DNA of 64,000 nt from Phaseolus vulgaris (lineage: Eukaryota > Streptophyta > Magnoliopsida > Fabales > Fabaceae), in the NCBI RefSeq assembly GCF_000499845.2, contig NW_027174143.1, forward strand, positions 1-64,000. Reading direction: 5' to 3'. Positions 1 to 9,309 of this stretch are shown piece by piece. The first letter of the stretch is position 1. Every line of letters begins with the position of its first letter. The notes beneath the pieces were generated by a model that searched no databases, had not been told where the DNA came from, and saw only the letters and a program-made list of their open reading frames with translations. Both the position numbers and the translations under genes were made by a program.

Positions 1-679
1 CATCCTTGGCCGGCGACCTGACCATCTGCGCTCCGAAGCGATTGAGGTAGTCTCTGAGGGACTCCCCGTGGTACTGCCTTATATCAAACAGGTCATAGGA
101 CACCCTGGGCGGTGCCTTGTTCACAATATACTGCTCGACAAAGATTTTCGAGAATTGCTGAAAATTAGTTATGTGGCCATTAGGCAGGCTCACAAACCAC
201 TCCATCGCCGTTCCCTGGAGCGTGCTCACGAACATCTTACAATAGACAGCATCCGACCCCCCTGACAGCATCATCTGTGTGTTGAACGTGGTCAGATGAG
301 CCTCTGGATCTTCCACGCCAGTAAAAACAGCTTTAACCGGGACCACGCTCGTGGGAATTGGCGTATCGGTAATCGCCTGAATGAAAGGCATTGGGAAAAC
401 ACGAGGCGGCGTCGACGGTGCCACCTCTTCAGCGGAAGAACGAACCTGCTGCTCCTGAAGAGCTCGACGTAGCTCTTCAGCTAATTTGCTGAGCTCCTCG
501 TTCCTGGCGCGAGAGGCGACCAGGTCTTCATGTATCCTCGCCTGCTCGACGCGCGAGGCTTCTACAGTGGCCTGCAATGAGCGCATCATTTCTGCCATCT
601 GCGCCATGGTCATGGCGGCGTCGCTTTCAGCTGCGACGGGAGCCATAGGACTGGAACGATTGCTCCTCATCTTTCTCAT
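1..679 (-). CDS. Partial gag of Tat-type Ty3/gypsy element A (runs off the left edge)
   Basis: On the minus strand an open frame starts at the ATG at 679 and stays open to base 1. It is the same protein as the first ~226 residues of the gag-pol of element D (ATG 42324), with scattered substitutions. It has an alanine/methionine-rich N-terminus, a helical charged stretch, and the retrotransposon gag core (segments such as VFTGVEDPEAHL, EWFVSLP and RFGAQMVRSPAKD). Gag forms the particle that packages element RNA. No stop or frameshift is visible in this part, so the copy may be young. Protease, RT and integrase would lie beyond the left edge. The start was chosen because it matches the homologous ATG in element D. 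Confidence 0.85.
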   Translation of the reverse strand, partial: MRKMRSNRSSPMAPVAAESDAAMTMAQMAEMMRSLQATVEASRVEQARIHEDLVASRARNEELSKLAEELRRALQEQQVRSSAEEVAPSTPPRVFPMPFIQAITDTPIPTSVVPVKAVFTGVEDPEAHLTTFNTQMMLSGGSDAVYCKMFVSTLQGTAMEWFVSLPNGHITNFQQFSKIFVEQYIVNKAPPRVSYDLFDIRQYHGESLRDYLNRFGAQMVRSPAKD

Positions 680-1024
680 CAACTTCAGCGAACCACAGAA
701 ATACAGCAAATAACACTTCAACCACGAACGAACCAGCGACCGATCGGAGAAGATTCAAGAAACTGCGCAAGAACTTCAAGAACACCGCGAACCTTCGAAG
801 AAAATCGCAGCTTCACCAAAAACCACCGTTTCCCCGCGAACCAAACAACCACTCGAAAGCACTCGAATCCACCGATCGAAAAGCCGAACGAACGGTTTAA
901 AACACAAACTTCACCGAACAAAACTCAGAGAAACCAAGAACGACGGTTGCACCAGCACACAACCCGCGCAGAAAACCTCAAAACCTCCACGAACTCACGC
1001 TGTGGATGGGAGCACGTTTTACAC

Positions 1025-1045
1025 GGCCCCACGGTGGGCGCCTGA
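1025..1045 (-). promoter_or_regulatory. Primer binding site and leader of element A
   Basis: Immediately inside the LTR the minus strand reads TCAGGCGCCCACCGTGGGGC, the place where a tRNA 3' end would prime minus-strand DNA synthesis. The same core (GGCGCCCACCGTG) lies next to the LTRs of element D (41915) and element B (5785-5803). The identity of the primer tRNA is not claimed. Bases 680-1024 are the untranslated leader between this site and gag; nothing else was seen there. Confidence 0.75.
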
Positions 1046-1837
1046 TGATCCTGCCTGTTGACCGGAGCGCTGGAGAATGCCTCGTCAAAGGATCGACGTG
1101 CGCGCCGCTTCTCACTTCCGTTCCTCCTCTGGATCTATCTCAAGAACCTGCAAAGAAACGATACGGCGCCGCTGCGGCCGATCGCACTCCGACGCTCAAG
1201 TCAGTGACGGTATCACCAAATACTAAGAACTGGAACCGTGCAAATCTCTCTCACAAACAGCTCTGTCACTCGCAAGCGTAAAGTGTATGAACTGAACGTG
1301 CGTACCTTAGAAAATCTGTTAGGAACTCTTATATACCTGGTGGTTTTCTCTCTCCTGGCAGTTACAGGCTTGGACACGTGGCCTGCATCCAACCGTAAAC
1401 GTGCCATCATCTGGAAGCTCACTGACTTGGCGCTGCTTCTACTCTCATTTTGGCTAAGTTACCTATGCATGGTACTGCCCAGTGCATAGCTAACTCAGGA
1501 GTGCGATCTCTACTGAAACTGGCGAGGTAGGGCCTTCATACACCTTCCCTGTGGTCTCGCCGGCCGCCTTCATAATCTGCTTCTCCTTTAACTTCGGCGA
1601 TGTGCTTGTTCTGGCGATCTCCGACTGCCTGGTCGCCTGAGTCTGCATCTGGCGACTTCGTCCTCAACCTGGCGATCGCCTATCCTGGTAAGCTAGAGAT
1701 CGGAACACGCCAACTTAACTATCGGCGACTACACGTGCCTCCCGACTTCCTTCCCAACTGTCAACCTGGCGCCTTGTCAACACGCCTACACTGTAACAGG
1801 ATGCCACGTCATCGCATCCGACCACCAGGGCGGTACA
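1046..1837 (-). repeat. 5' LTR of element A (family A/D), 792 bp
   Basis: Read on the minus strand it starts TGTACCGCCCTGG at 1837 and ends GGATCA at 1046, with the primer site next. It matches the 796-bp LTRs of element D along its length with moderate divergence. A TATA box (TATATAAG on the minus strand, about 1329-1337) marks the promoter. The shared LTR motif GACGCTCAAGTCAG lies at 1191-1204. The five bases after the outer end (gctgt, 1838-1842) are the expected target-site duplicate, but its partner is outside the window. Confidence 0.9.
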
Positions 1838-1843
1838 GCTGTC

Positions 1844-3046
1844 ATGGAATCAACTCCTTCCACCTCAAAGAGAGTCAAAACCAGGGCTGTAAGGTCTGGA
1901 GGAAGGCTAGAAGGCTGGTTTTCTGGAGACAATGATCTCATTGAGAAGTATAGGTATGAAACAAGTATCAAGAAGATAAACAACCCCAAGGTTGTATGCT
2001 TTGATTGGCTGAAAAGTCAAAAGCTTGATAATGTGAGAAGGCTGCTCAAGGATCAATCTCTCAAAAAGTTCCTGGAGATGAAGGGAAACATTTATCCAGA
2101 TTTGGTGAGGGTGTTCTACACAAACTTGAAGTTTGAGGGAAACAATCTAGTTTCTCATGTGAAAGGTGTAGAAATGGAGATAACTCATGAAGTATGGACT
2201 GCTGTTGCTGGACTTAAGTTCTCTGGTCTGAGAATCAACAAGGGAAACCTTGGTGTGGTGGAGGTTTTTAACAAAATCCAATTCTACAAAAGTTGCTTGA
2301 AGAATAATCATGCTCAAGTTAGTACATGCTCGGTTGGAGGTTTGAAACTTGATGAGAGATTGCTTGGTCTCATTGTAACTTGGATTCTAACTCCAAGGGG
2401 GAGTAATCATTATGTGCTAACTGAAGAAGATCCGGTTTATATCTTCTGCATCACCAAGAAAATCAAGATCAATTGGATTCATATAATCAAAGAACACGTG
2501 CAAAAAGTCATGAGGTTAGGTGATTATCATTATCCATATGCTGTTTTGATATCTAAATTTCTACTCTATTTTGAAGTTAATCTTGAAGATGAAACTTCTA
2601 AGCTGGTCAAGTCAACTCAAGAGTTGAACAATAGATCACTCAGCAAGATGGGTTTTACAAAAGTAGGTGGAAAATGGATAAGCAAGGATGGTGATCATGG
2701 TGCCTCATCTAGTGGTGTTGCTAATCTTGAACAAGATGAACCTGCTGATATGGATGTTCAACATGAAGATCCACCTGAAGATTTTCAAGATGATGGACCA
2801 AGTGCTGATGATGGACATCAAGGAGAAAGGATGCAAACCATGTCGCCTTTTAAAAGACTCATGGTGAATAGGCTTGATAGCTTTGCTGAAAATCAAAGGA
2901 GCCTCCATGATCTCTGTGTTAGTAATTTCCAAAGGATTGACACCAGGTTTGACAACATGGATGCAAGGTTTATGACTCTGGATGAACAGATTGAAGTTGT
3001 TCAGAATCAAATCTTTGATCTTCAGTTTGCTGATGAAGAAGAATGA
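1844..3046 (+). CDS. Copia extra ORF (env-like position), plant transposon-protein domain, 400 aa
   Basis: A 400-codon frame with a basic N-terminus, a globular middle (about residues 30-260) resembling the 'putative plant transposon protein' domain common in legume repeats, an acidic linker rich in D/E/P (about 290-335), and a heptad-like C-terminal helix (about 340-395). It is followed by a polypurine tract and the start of an LTR at 3438, so it sits where SIRE/Maximus-type copia elements keep an extra or envelope-like ORF downstream of pol. The function is unknown; I see no clear signal peptide or fusion segment and do not call it an envelope. The natural upstream part was separated by insertion of element A, whose LTR ends 6 nt before this ATG, so the true start may lie further upstream. 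Confidence 0.65.
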   Translation: MESTPSTSKRVKTRAVRSGGRLEGWFSGDNDLIEKYRYETSIKKINNPKVVCFDWLKSQKLDNVRRLLKDQSLKKFLEMKGNIYPDLVRVFYTNLKFEGNNLVSHVKGVEMEITHEVWTAVAGLKFSGLRINKGNLGVVEVFNKIQFYKSCLKNNHAQVSTCSVGGLKLDERLLGLIVTWILTPRGSNHYVLTEEDPVYIFCITKKIKINWIHIIKEHVQKVMRLGDYHYPYAVLISKFLLYFEVNLEDETSKLVKSTQELNNRSLSKMGFTKVGGKWISKDGDHGASSSGVANLEQDEPADMDVQHEDPPEDFQDDGPSADDGHQGERMQTMSPFKRLMVNRLDSFAENQRSLHDLCVSNFQRIDTRFDNMDARFMTLDEQIEVVQNQIFDLQFADEEE

Positions 3047-3437
3047 ATGAAGAATAACCGATTGTTTCGATAACCAATCGATTGTTTTTGGCTGATATTT
3101 CTGGTTTTTTAAAAATTTCCTTCCTTCTTTTGTTGTTGCTTTAATTCTGATGTAATAAAAACAATATCTTGTTTTATCTCTTATCTTTGTCTATTTGTGA
3201 AGACAAATAGGGGAGATATATGCTGTGTTTTGAGTTTCTGGTTTCAGTGATAAAACAGTTTAGGTTATGTAATATGTTTATGATATTAGGTGTTTTGAAC
3301 TTTAACTGTTTATCTGTATGCTAACAAAATATCAGAAGTTTAATGTTTTGCTCAAAGTTCTATTGCAGGAACTGCTTCAGATTTAATCAGGTACAACACA
3401 AACATCAGGGATTTGTCTTCAACAAATAGGGGGAGAT
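3047..3437 (+). other. Copia 3' untranslated spacer and polypurine tract
   Basis: Non-coding, T-rich. It contains copies of a short element ending ATTGTTT (CCGATTGTTT at 3058-3067, TCGATTGTTT at 3078-3087). It ends with the purine run AATAGGGGGAGATT (about 3424-3437), the usual polypurine tract for plus-strand priming in SIRE-like copia elements, directly before the LTR start TGTTGAACC. Confidence 0.65.
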
Positions 3438-4254
3438 TGTTGAACCAAGTGGTGTTCATGTTTTGAAGAATCCAAATACTTTGAAGGATGTTGAAGCCTC
3501 TGCTATGCTTGATGTTGCTGTGCTGGTTTAAGCTTTGTTCTGGGGTAGTTTATATGTTGTAATCCATCCTGTGATTAAATCTAAAGCATTAGCATTCTCA
3601 ATCTTTGTGAAAGTAAAATGTTTTCAAACTAAGTTAAAACAACCGATTGTTTTGTCGAAACAACCGATTGTTTATACTTAGGTGTTTTGAGAAAAAGATT
3701 GAAAACTATTTTGAATGGTTGAACTGTTAAAGTACCAAATCAACTGATTGATTCGAGGAAACAACCGATTGTTTGTTTTGGGACCATAACAGAAAAACTA
3801 TTTTCTTGTTGACTGAGCTTTAAATGTTTTAACTGCTTACGCTCCAGTCATTAAATGTTTTGACCAATCTTTTAATGCAATTTAAGAGTTAGTTAAGATT
3901 TGATAACAAACAACATCTTTGAATAAATTCAGAAAAACAGATTTGACAATTAAGAATCTTTGAAAAAGTTTTTTCAAAGAGTTTTTTCAAAGTGCTGAGA
4001 TTGCTAAGAGTTTGTGATTGATCAAAGTGTTGGAATTTGATTATGCTTGTATTGATTTCAGATTATCTTCTGTAACAAGTGTAATCCTTGTACTCTGTTG
4101 AACAATTCGTTTTCTGTGTTTGCTGAGATTGGCTGTGAGTTCTTGAGGTGTTCAAGATCAGCAATCTTAGTTTGAAGTAGTGTTGTTGGTCAGATGACAT
4201 GTATATAATGGGTTTGTTTAAACTATGTATTTTATAAAAGCCATCAATCTGCAT
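3438..4254 (+). repeat. Copia LTR (SIRE-like), right end approximate
   Basis: It starts TGTTGAACCAAG immediately after the polypurine tract. It carries further CCGATTGTTT copies (3643, 3664, 3765) and a U5-like stretch (about 4060-4250) with repeated TTGTACTCTG/TTCTGTG text. The end is not certain: a second element on the other strand begins near 4255. No partner LTR is in the window. Confidence 0.5.
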
Positions 4255-4550
4255 TGGAAGTTAGGAGGCATTAGAAATACCATTTTTAGAATGTAATATG
4301 TGAACAAAGAATATAACTTTTATTTCACGGCTACTTTTGATATGAGAATACACTCTTTCTAAATAGTCTTACAATAGACTTTTCAAATTCTACCTTCTCT
4401 CTCATAAAACCTATACTATAAATGACATTTAAAATCATAGTATAAATGACATTCAAAACTAGAATTAAAGGCAATAATTATTGGCTATTCAAATATCAAA
4501 ATAAAACTGAAGAGGGCTTTGAGTTTAATGCTAACAAATTCCCCCCTTAA
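4255..4550 (-). repeat. Short 3' LTR and polypurine tract of a defective minus-strand copia element
   Basis: On the minus strand a purine tract (TTAAGGGGGGAATT, 4550-4537) precedes TGTTAGCATTAAACTC at 4536, which looks like an LTR start. About 280 bases later the sequence passes CCTAACTTCCA near 4255, a plausible LTR end. The element body to the right (4571-5400, minus) has the matching orientation. The 5' LTR is missing, cut by element B at about 5400. Confidence 0.45.
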
Positions 4551-4570
4551 ACTCAAACCTTTAATATTCT

Positions 4571-4810
4571 TCATTCACCATACTCTTCTGGATTAGAAGC
4601 AACTTCAGTTTTCTTCACTGCACCAATCCATGCAAAATTTTGAATTGAATTACTTTTAATTTTCCAAACAAAATCTTCTTCACTTTCACCTTTTGAATTA
4701 AAAGGATTTAGGAAAGACTCTGGCTTCAATGAGCTTGGAACATAATGATTAGACCATATATCCTTGGTAGGTAATGCCTCAACACCATTCCATACCACTA
4801 TTTTCAAGTA
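4571..4810 (-). pseudogene. Coding-like fragment of unknown origin inside the defective copia element
   Basis: About 79 codons are open on the minus strand with ordinary amino-acid composition. They include GVEALPTKDIWSNHYVPSSL, a segment ESFLNPFNSKGESEEDFVWK, and AWIGAVKKTEV near the end. No standard ATG starts it: the first codon of the open stretch is TTG, so it reads as a fragment. I do not recognise the family. It lies between a NET1-like fragment and the polypurine tract, where an intact copia element would have RNase H or an extra ORF. It is most simply a second captured host-gene fragment; an unfamiliar element ORF is the alternative. Confidence 0.35.
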
Positions 4811-4859
4811 AAATTGAAAACTTATAAGGGGCTTCTAATTTGGACAAGAATTCATTCAC

Positions 4860-5109
4860 CTTTTCTTTTTGTGCCAAAAGCAACAAATGGAGTTCTTCTA
4901 CTTGATTAACTCTACTTTATTTTTCTTTCTCCACTTCTTCAAATTTTGTAAACCCTCTTTCTAGGTTACCAAATTTTGCTTCAACACTCTCCAATTGAGA
5001 TACCAGGACACTCCTTTCATTCAGACGATTATGCTTTTCATTAGTTAATAAATTGCACAATTCTTCCAAGCTACTTGATTTTGCCCTTGAAACTTCAAAT
5101 TCACTTTTT
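4860..5109 (-). pseudogene. NETWORKED (NET1/KIP1-like) gene fragment, coiled-coil region
   Basis: The minus strand encodes a coiled coil with the wording of plant NET1-type actin-binding proteins: SSSLEELCNLL, LNERSVLVSQLESVEAK, NLERGFTK, then, past one in-frame TAA, VNQVEELHLLLLAQKEK. NET proteins link actin filaments to membranes through an N-terminal NAB domain and long coiled coils. Only about 83 codons of the coiled coil are present, without the NAB domain, and with a stop, so this is a dead fragment. It is flanked on one side by copia polyprotein sequence in the same orientation and on the other by an unknown fragment and a polypurine tract, which suggests capture by a retroelement. The family call rests on recognised motifs, not on a search. 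Confidence 0.6.
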
Positions 5110-5400
5110 TTCATCACAAAGGACTTCATGGACAATGTACTCTTTAAGTTGAGTTTGAACATTCGATTCTTTGTCATCTCCACATTTGCAAGAACATGTC
5201 CATTTTTTGTCCTTCAAGTGCAAAATTTGGTCTTTCATGAAAATCGAATAACCTTTCTCCAATAAATGTCCCATACTGAGAATATTATTCTTCAAATCGG
5301 GTACATAATAAACGTCCTTCATTATACCTTCTTTTCCGTCCTTTTGGGAAAAACATATTTTCCCCAGCCTTTGATTAGAACTTTTGTTGAGTCTCCAAAG
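5110..5400 (-). pseudogene. Copia gag-pol fragment (protease to pre-integrase region), frameshifted
   Basis: Three minus-strand frames in succession give the copia signature around the GAG-pre-integrase domain: FGDSTKVLIKGWGKY (from 5399), then VYYVPDLKNNILSMGHLLEK and SIFMKD, then VEMTKNRMFKLNLKS (about 5190-5140). At least two frameshifts separate them. The integrase core and RT that should follow are absent; a NET1-like fragment follows instead. The upstream side is cut at about 5400 by gypsy element B. Confidence 0.7.
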
Positions 5401-5404
5401 GATT

Positions 5405-5724
5405 TCGGCGGGTCGAGTCGGCTGTCACGGTCGTTCGAGGGAACCTGACCAGGCATGACTCTTCGTCCATCTCGGTCTCCCACGGAGGGAGTCTGTCTCT
5501 CGCCCCTTCGGCGTCCCTGGGTTAGGGGGAGAGGTGTAGGAGCTGCTGACAACGTTGGTCGGCACAGTAAAAGGTCCTACCTCCCCCAGCTTCTTTTTCA
5601 TCTCTTCGTTCTCCATGTGGAGAACCTGCAACTCCTGCTCGTTCTTCTGAGAAGTCTCCTCGGTCTTTCTCTTCATCTCGACCATCTCTCTACAGAGATA
5701 ACAACATCGTCTGGTCGGCTTCAA
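5405..5724 (-). pseudogene. N-terminal gag fragment of element B
   Basis: The minus strand encodes a charged helical stretch (MVEMKRKTEETSQKNEQE, then MENEEMKKKLGEV) followed by a proline/serine and arginine-rich linker. This is the usual N-terminus of Tat-type gag proteins, next to the primer site and LTR. A frameshift lies in the linker (about 5470-5530), and the sequence breaks off near 5405 before the gag core. The missing core is found at the far right end of the element (11645-12376). Confidence 0.55.
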
Positions 5725-5784
5725 TCATTCTCTCCATACTTCTGGTTGAGACCATCTACTTTTTTTCTTTAGCTAGTTTCTCTC

Positions 5785-5803
5785 GGTCCCACGGTGGGCG
5801 CCA
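5785..5803 (-). promoter_or_regulatory. Primer binding site of element B
   Basis: The minus strand reads TGGCGCCCACCGTGGGACC, two bases inside the LTR end (CA at 5807-5806). It has the TGG start expected of a tRNA-complementary primer site and the same core as elements A and D. Confidence 0.75.
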
Positions 5804-5805
5804 AT

Positions 5806-6307
5806 TGTTCCTATTAGGTAGATGGGACCTAGAGAACTATTGAAGTCTTTGTCTTCCTCCTTCGGTCGGGCAGGTTGTTGAGTGCTTGACTGGGATCCTT
5901 CTCATCTTCGCGCTTCTCCTTCGACTCTCAGTCTTGGGTGAACACCAAATGGGGGGGGATACCTCCGGAAGGCACTCCGACGCTCAAGTCAGTAAAGCGG
6001 GTGATCAGTATTCGGGTAGGTGCACAGTAATAAATGACGTACCTTCGTCATTGGGATGTGTGTTATTTATATTATTTTAATGGGCTTACCTTACTAGGCC
6101 TGATTAGCTTACCTTAATGACATATTAGCTTCACTGACCTGGTTGGAGCATTAATGGATGTATGGGTTGGCCGACCAGGCCGACCATGGCGATTTCCCTC
6201 GTCTCGGCAAAAATTTTGTGGTCTCGGCCAGGTTTCCCCGATTTCGGTCAGTAAGCCCGAGTCTCGGTCAAGGTGACCGGACCTTTGGTCTCGCCCATAC
6301 CAGTACA
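5806..6307 (-). repeat. LTR of element B (family B), 502 bp
   Basis: On the minus strand it runs from TGTACTGGTATGGGC (6307) to GGAACA (5806). A primer site lies on one side and a purine tract (AAGGGGCAAG, 6317-6308) on the other, so both boundaries are well supported. It holds a run of eight G (plus strand) at 5951-5958 and the shared LTR motif at 5979-5992. A TATA-like ATATAAATAA lies on the minus strand near 6061-6075. Truncated relatives lie at 13651-14041 and 30450-30810. Confidence 0.8.
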
Positions 6308-6326
6308 CTTGCCCCTTAGGCTCGAG
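6308..6326 (-). promoter_or_regulatory. Polypurine tract of element B
   Basis: The minus strand reads GAGCCTAAGGGGCAAG directly before the LTR start TGTACTGG, the standard plus-strand priming site. It places the element interior to the right of the LTR. Confidence 0.6.
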
Positions 6327-6611
6327 GACGGTTATGTCCAATGAGTCTTTAATGGTAGGGTGTCGGTCATCTTGGGCAGGGAGACCGAGACACGTTATGG
6401 TGTCGATCGTTAATGGTAGGGTATCGGTTGGCCTCCCCTGGGCGCATGACTATTGGGCTTCCCGAGGTGTGATGTGACCTTTGGCGGTGTGATGTGACAT
6501 GACGTGCATTTATGAGGGGTTTTTCGGGGGGAAGCGTTGTGGATCGTTGGATCCAAGAGATCTAACGGTTGAGATTGATCCAATGATTCGAATTCTGAGG
6601 CCCTTGGGCCC

Positions 6612-6619
6612 TATAAATA
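6612..6619 (+). promoter_or_regulatory. TATA box for the antisense gene of element B
   Basis: TATAAATA, within CCTATAAATAGAGG, lies on the plus strand between the polypurine tract and the start of the plus-strand ORF (ATG 6761). Initiation about 30 bases downstream would leave a leader of roughly 115 bases. It is outside the LTR, so it would drive transcription against the gag-pol direction independently of the LTR promoter. No expression evidence is available here. Confidence 0.5.
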
Positions 6620-6760
6620 GAGGTCCCAACAGTGTCGAGACGTTGTGCTTTTAATTTGTGAGTTTGTCTGATAGCCGAGCATTTTCTCGCTCATTGCTCT
6701 GAGAACCGAGTGATCTCCCGCCCTCAATCTCGCCTCTCTCTCTTTTTTGTAAGGTTAGTT

Positions 6761-7696
6761 ATGTCGACTCTGTCTCGGCCTACGTCTTCTTCTTCCGGTC
6801 ACCCCTCTTCTCCCCTTGGTCGCCCCTTTCCTCCCCTTTAACAATCTTCCTCCTCCTCTTCTTCTTCTTCTTCATCATCTACCACCGACTCCTTATCGGT
6901 CGGGGTGGCCGAGGCGCCACACAAGGTAGAGGTCGTAATGGGGGACGATCCGGCCAATGCCATTTACCGGTCGGACTCTCCCCCGACGGCCATTCCTCTG
7001 GTGGACCTTAGCTGGGTAGACCCTAAGGTAGTTGAGATATCGTCCAACTATAACACCGAGGTTGCTATGATCGAATTCTTGGCCAAGCACCCGGTTTAAA
7101 GGCAGGTGGGCATTCTCGCTACTTTAGCGTTTTGCCCTGTGAGCCCACCAAGAGGGTGTGCTTGGGGCGATCGGGCACTGGTCCCCCTTTCTTTTATATG
7201 TATACGTGCCTTTTCTCATACCTCCATGTGTCTCTTCCCTTTGATGAGTTCACGATTGGCGTCCTTCGGGTGCTCAATGTGGCTCCCACCCAGATTCATC
7301 AAAAAACCTAGGCGTCCCTTCAGGCCTTTCCCTTGTTGTGTGATGTAATGTGCCTGTCGTGTGATGTAACGCCTCTCACTTCGTCCAAAAGGCCTATTGG
7401 CACTCGTTCGTCGAGGGGGAGTGTGTTATTTGACTCTTTCGCCGTCTCTTATAAGAGGTTTAAAGAGAGGTTTGTGAGGGTCATTGTTCGGTCGGAGGCG
7501 ACGACCCTTTTTCTTTTATGAGGCCGGTCGGTCGAGGTTTCTCCTCTACTGGACTCGTAAGCCTTGTGACTTCAAGGTCTGGCTGAGGTCGACAGAGGGC
7601 GCCAATGAGCTGGAGGTCCTCTCGCTCTTTGATGCCCTCCCGAGGAAGCTTCCATGCCAGAGGCTGATCCCAAGTCGGCGTGATGGGCGGTCGTAA
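6761..7696 (+). pseudogene. Antisense gene of element B, domain exon (putative gypsy-type transposon domain)
   Basis: From ATG 6761 the plus strand encodes a serine-rich start, stops at 6840, and then shows, across several frames, the domain found in the antisense genes of C and D: a segment DLSWVDPKVVEISSNYNTE, then LPFDEFTIGVLRVLNVAPTQ, then SFAVSYKRFKERFVRV and LLYWTRKP. This corresponds to the plant 'putative gypsy type transposon' family (Pfam PF04195-like, by recognition). It is broken by stops and frameshifts. It lies antisense to gag-pol between pol and the LTR, where Tat-lineage elements are known to carry additional ORFs. Confidence 0.6.
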
Positions 7697-7799
7697 GGGG
7701 TATGGGTCTTTGTTTATACTTTTTCGGTCGGTCGTTTCGTTGTTTCGGTCGGTCTTATAGCGCTTCTAACACTTGTTTATTTTTTGTTTTGTTTTGCAG

Positions 7800-8790
7800 A
7801 TATCATGGTGCAAGAACGACCGGCTGCTGTGAGTGCTCTTGACAAGCACAGACAGCGGGCGGCCGAGCAAAAGAGTAGTCGTAGCATCGAAGAGATGCCT
7901 GCGCATAAGGGCTCGGCGTCCCGACCCTTCCCAGAAATCTAAAAAAGGCCCAAGAGATGGTGGGAACGTTGCCACCACCACCCGTTCCCCTGGGTCCATG
8001 CCGACACCTCCCCCGGCTCGCCCTCGCCCAGGTGGGTGGAGAACGTGGTGGGGCCCCTTGAGGCTGGTGCTAGAGCTTCACCATCGCCCCTTGATCTTCT
8101 AGGGGGTGGCCTCCAATTTACGCGAAGAGTTTGTGTGGCCCTCCTTGAGGAGACTCGGGAGTCGATCCGAGGCGTCTCCCCCTCGGACTTGTTGAGGAGC
8201 GGTTTGGAGCTGATGTGTCGCTCGATCGTCCTCGTCGAGCACGAGATTCAAGGCCGAGATTTTCGTGCCGAGGATGTGTTTCGATTGGAGCATCAACTGG
8301 TCGAGGCCTCTAAGGACCTAAAGCAGTCTTTGGCTACAAACAGTGAGCTCTCGGCCAATATTGCTCAGGAGGGGGCTGAGAGGGAGCTCGCCCAACAACA
8401 CGCTGCTGAGGCGAGACAGCATTTGGCGGAGGAGAAGGCCGAAGCGCTGAGATCGTCGAGCTGAAGAAGATGGTTGAGGAGAGAGATGAGAAACTCTTGT
8501 CCCTGGCCACTGAAATGGTCGACCTTCGAGCTGCAAAGGACGAGGCTGAGGCTGAGCTCGACCAGAACTACGAAGACTCGAAGGAGCTATTGAAGCAATG
8601 ATTTGACCGAGCCATGTGCCAAACCCACGTGCTTTTTGGGGGGCTGCCGGCCACTAGTGGCTTTGACCTCGATTATTAGGTTTACAAGGGTCGGTCGGTG
8701 GTGAGTTCTGAGGTGGCTGCTTTGGCTGCACAAGAGGTTGGGTCGGCCGAGGTTGAGGAGGGAGAATGCATTGAAGTTAATCCAGAATAG
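7800..8790 (+). pseudogene. Antisense gene of element B, coiled-coil exon
   Basis: A polypyrimidine tract ending TTTTGTTTTGCAG (7787-7799) precedes this exon. It begins in phase 1, as do the equivalent exons of C (20743) and D (51038), and quickly reaches a methionine (DIM here, DDM in D). A proline-rich stretch is followed by a long coiled coil (about 8190-8600, for example FRLEHQLVEASKDLKQ and AEERDEK-like heptads) and an acidic end near 8790. Stops at about 7940 and 8462 and frame changes make it non-functional. The product's role in the element is unknown. Confidence 0.55.
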
Positions 8791-8936
8791 GTTAGCCCTT
8801 GGCCGGGGTGTGGCCTTCTCTTGTTTTCATATTTTCTCTCTACTCCAAGGCTAGGGTGTGGCCTCCCCTTTTGCAGTTATCAATGTATCGCCCTTGCTTT
8901 TTGTATCTAAGATGAATTTTCACAAGTTAAAATGTT

Positions 8937-9262
8937 GGTCTTTAATTGTTTGGGCGGTCGGCCATTAACTATGAATGCTTAATCGAACAGGTAAAATGGG
9001 TGGTCGGCCATTAGTTGTGATTGCGTTAATCAAACAAGTTGAATGGTCGGTCGACCATTAATTGTGATTAACGTTAATCAAACAAGTTGGGCGGTCGGCC
9101 ATTAACTATGATTGTTTAATAGAACAAGTTGAAATGGGCGATCGGCCATTAACTGTGATTGTGTTATTCGAACAAGTTAATATGGGCGGTCGACCATTAA
9201 CTATGATTGCGTTATTCGAACAAGTTAATATGGGCGGTCAGCCATTAACTGTGATTTTGTTT
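8937..9262. repeat. Degenerate ~45-60 bp tandem repeats in element B
   Basis: About seven imperfect units, each with GGTCGGCCATTAACTATGAT or close variants and then TTAATCGAACAAGTT. They lie just beyond the end of the antisense gene. No coding meaning is seen. Confidence 0.7.
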
Positions 9263-9309
9263 GTGCCAAGTTACAATGTTAACTAAGGTGTGTATCGATC
9301 GGTCTCGGC

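Noticed and set aside
1006..1489. Plus-strand frames in LTR A (1006-1281, 1238-1489, 1600-1935) and their counterparts in the LTRs of D
   Set aside because: They lie in LTR sequence, opposite to the element's direction in A, without domains or conserved ends.
1844..3046. Calling the copia extra ORF an envelope gene
   Set aside because: No clear signal peptide, fusion segment or transmembrane anchor can be seen; only its position is envelope-like.
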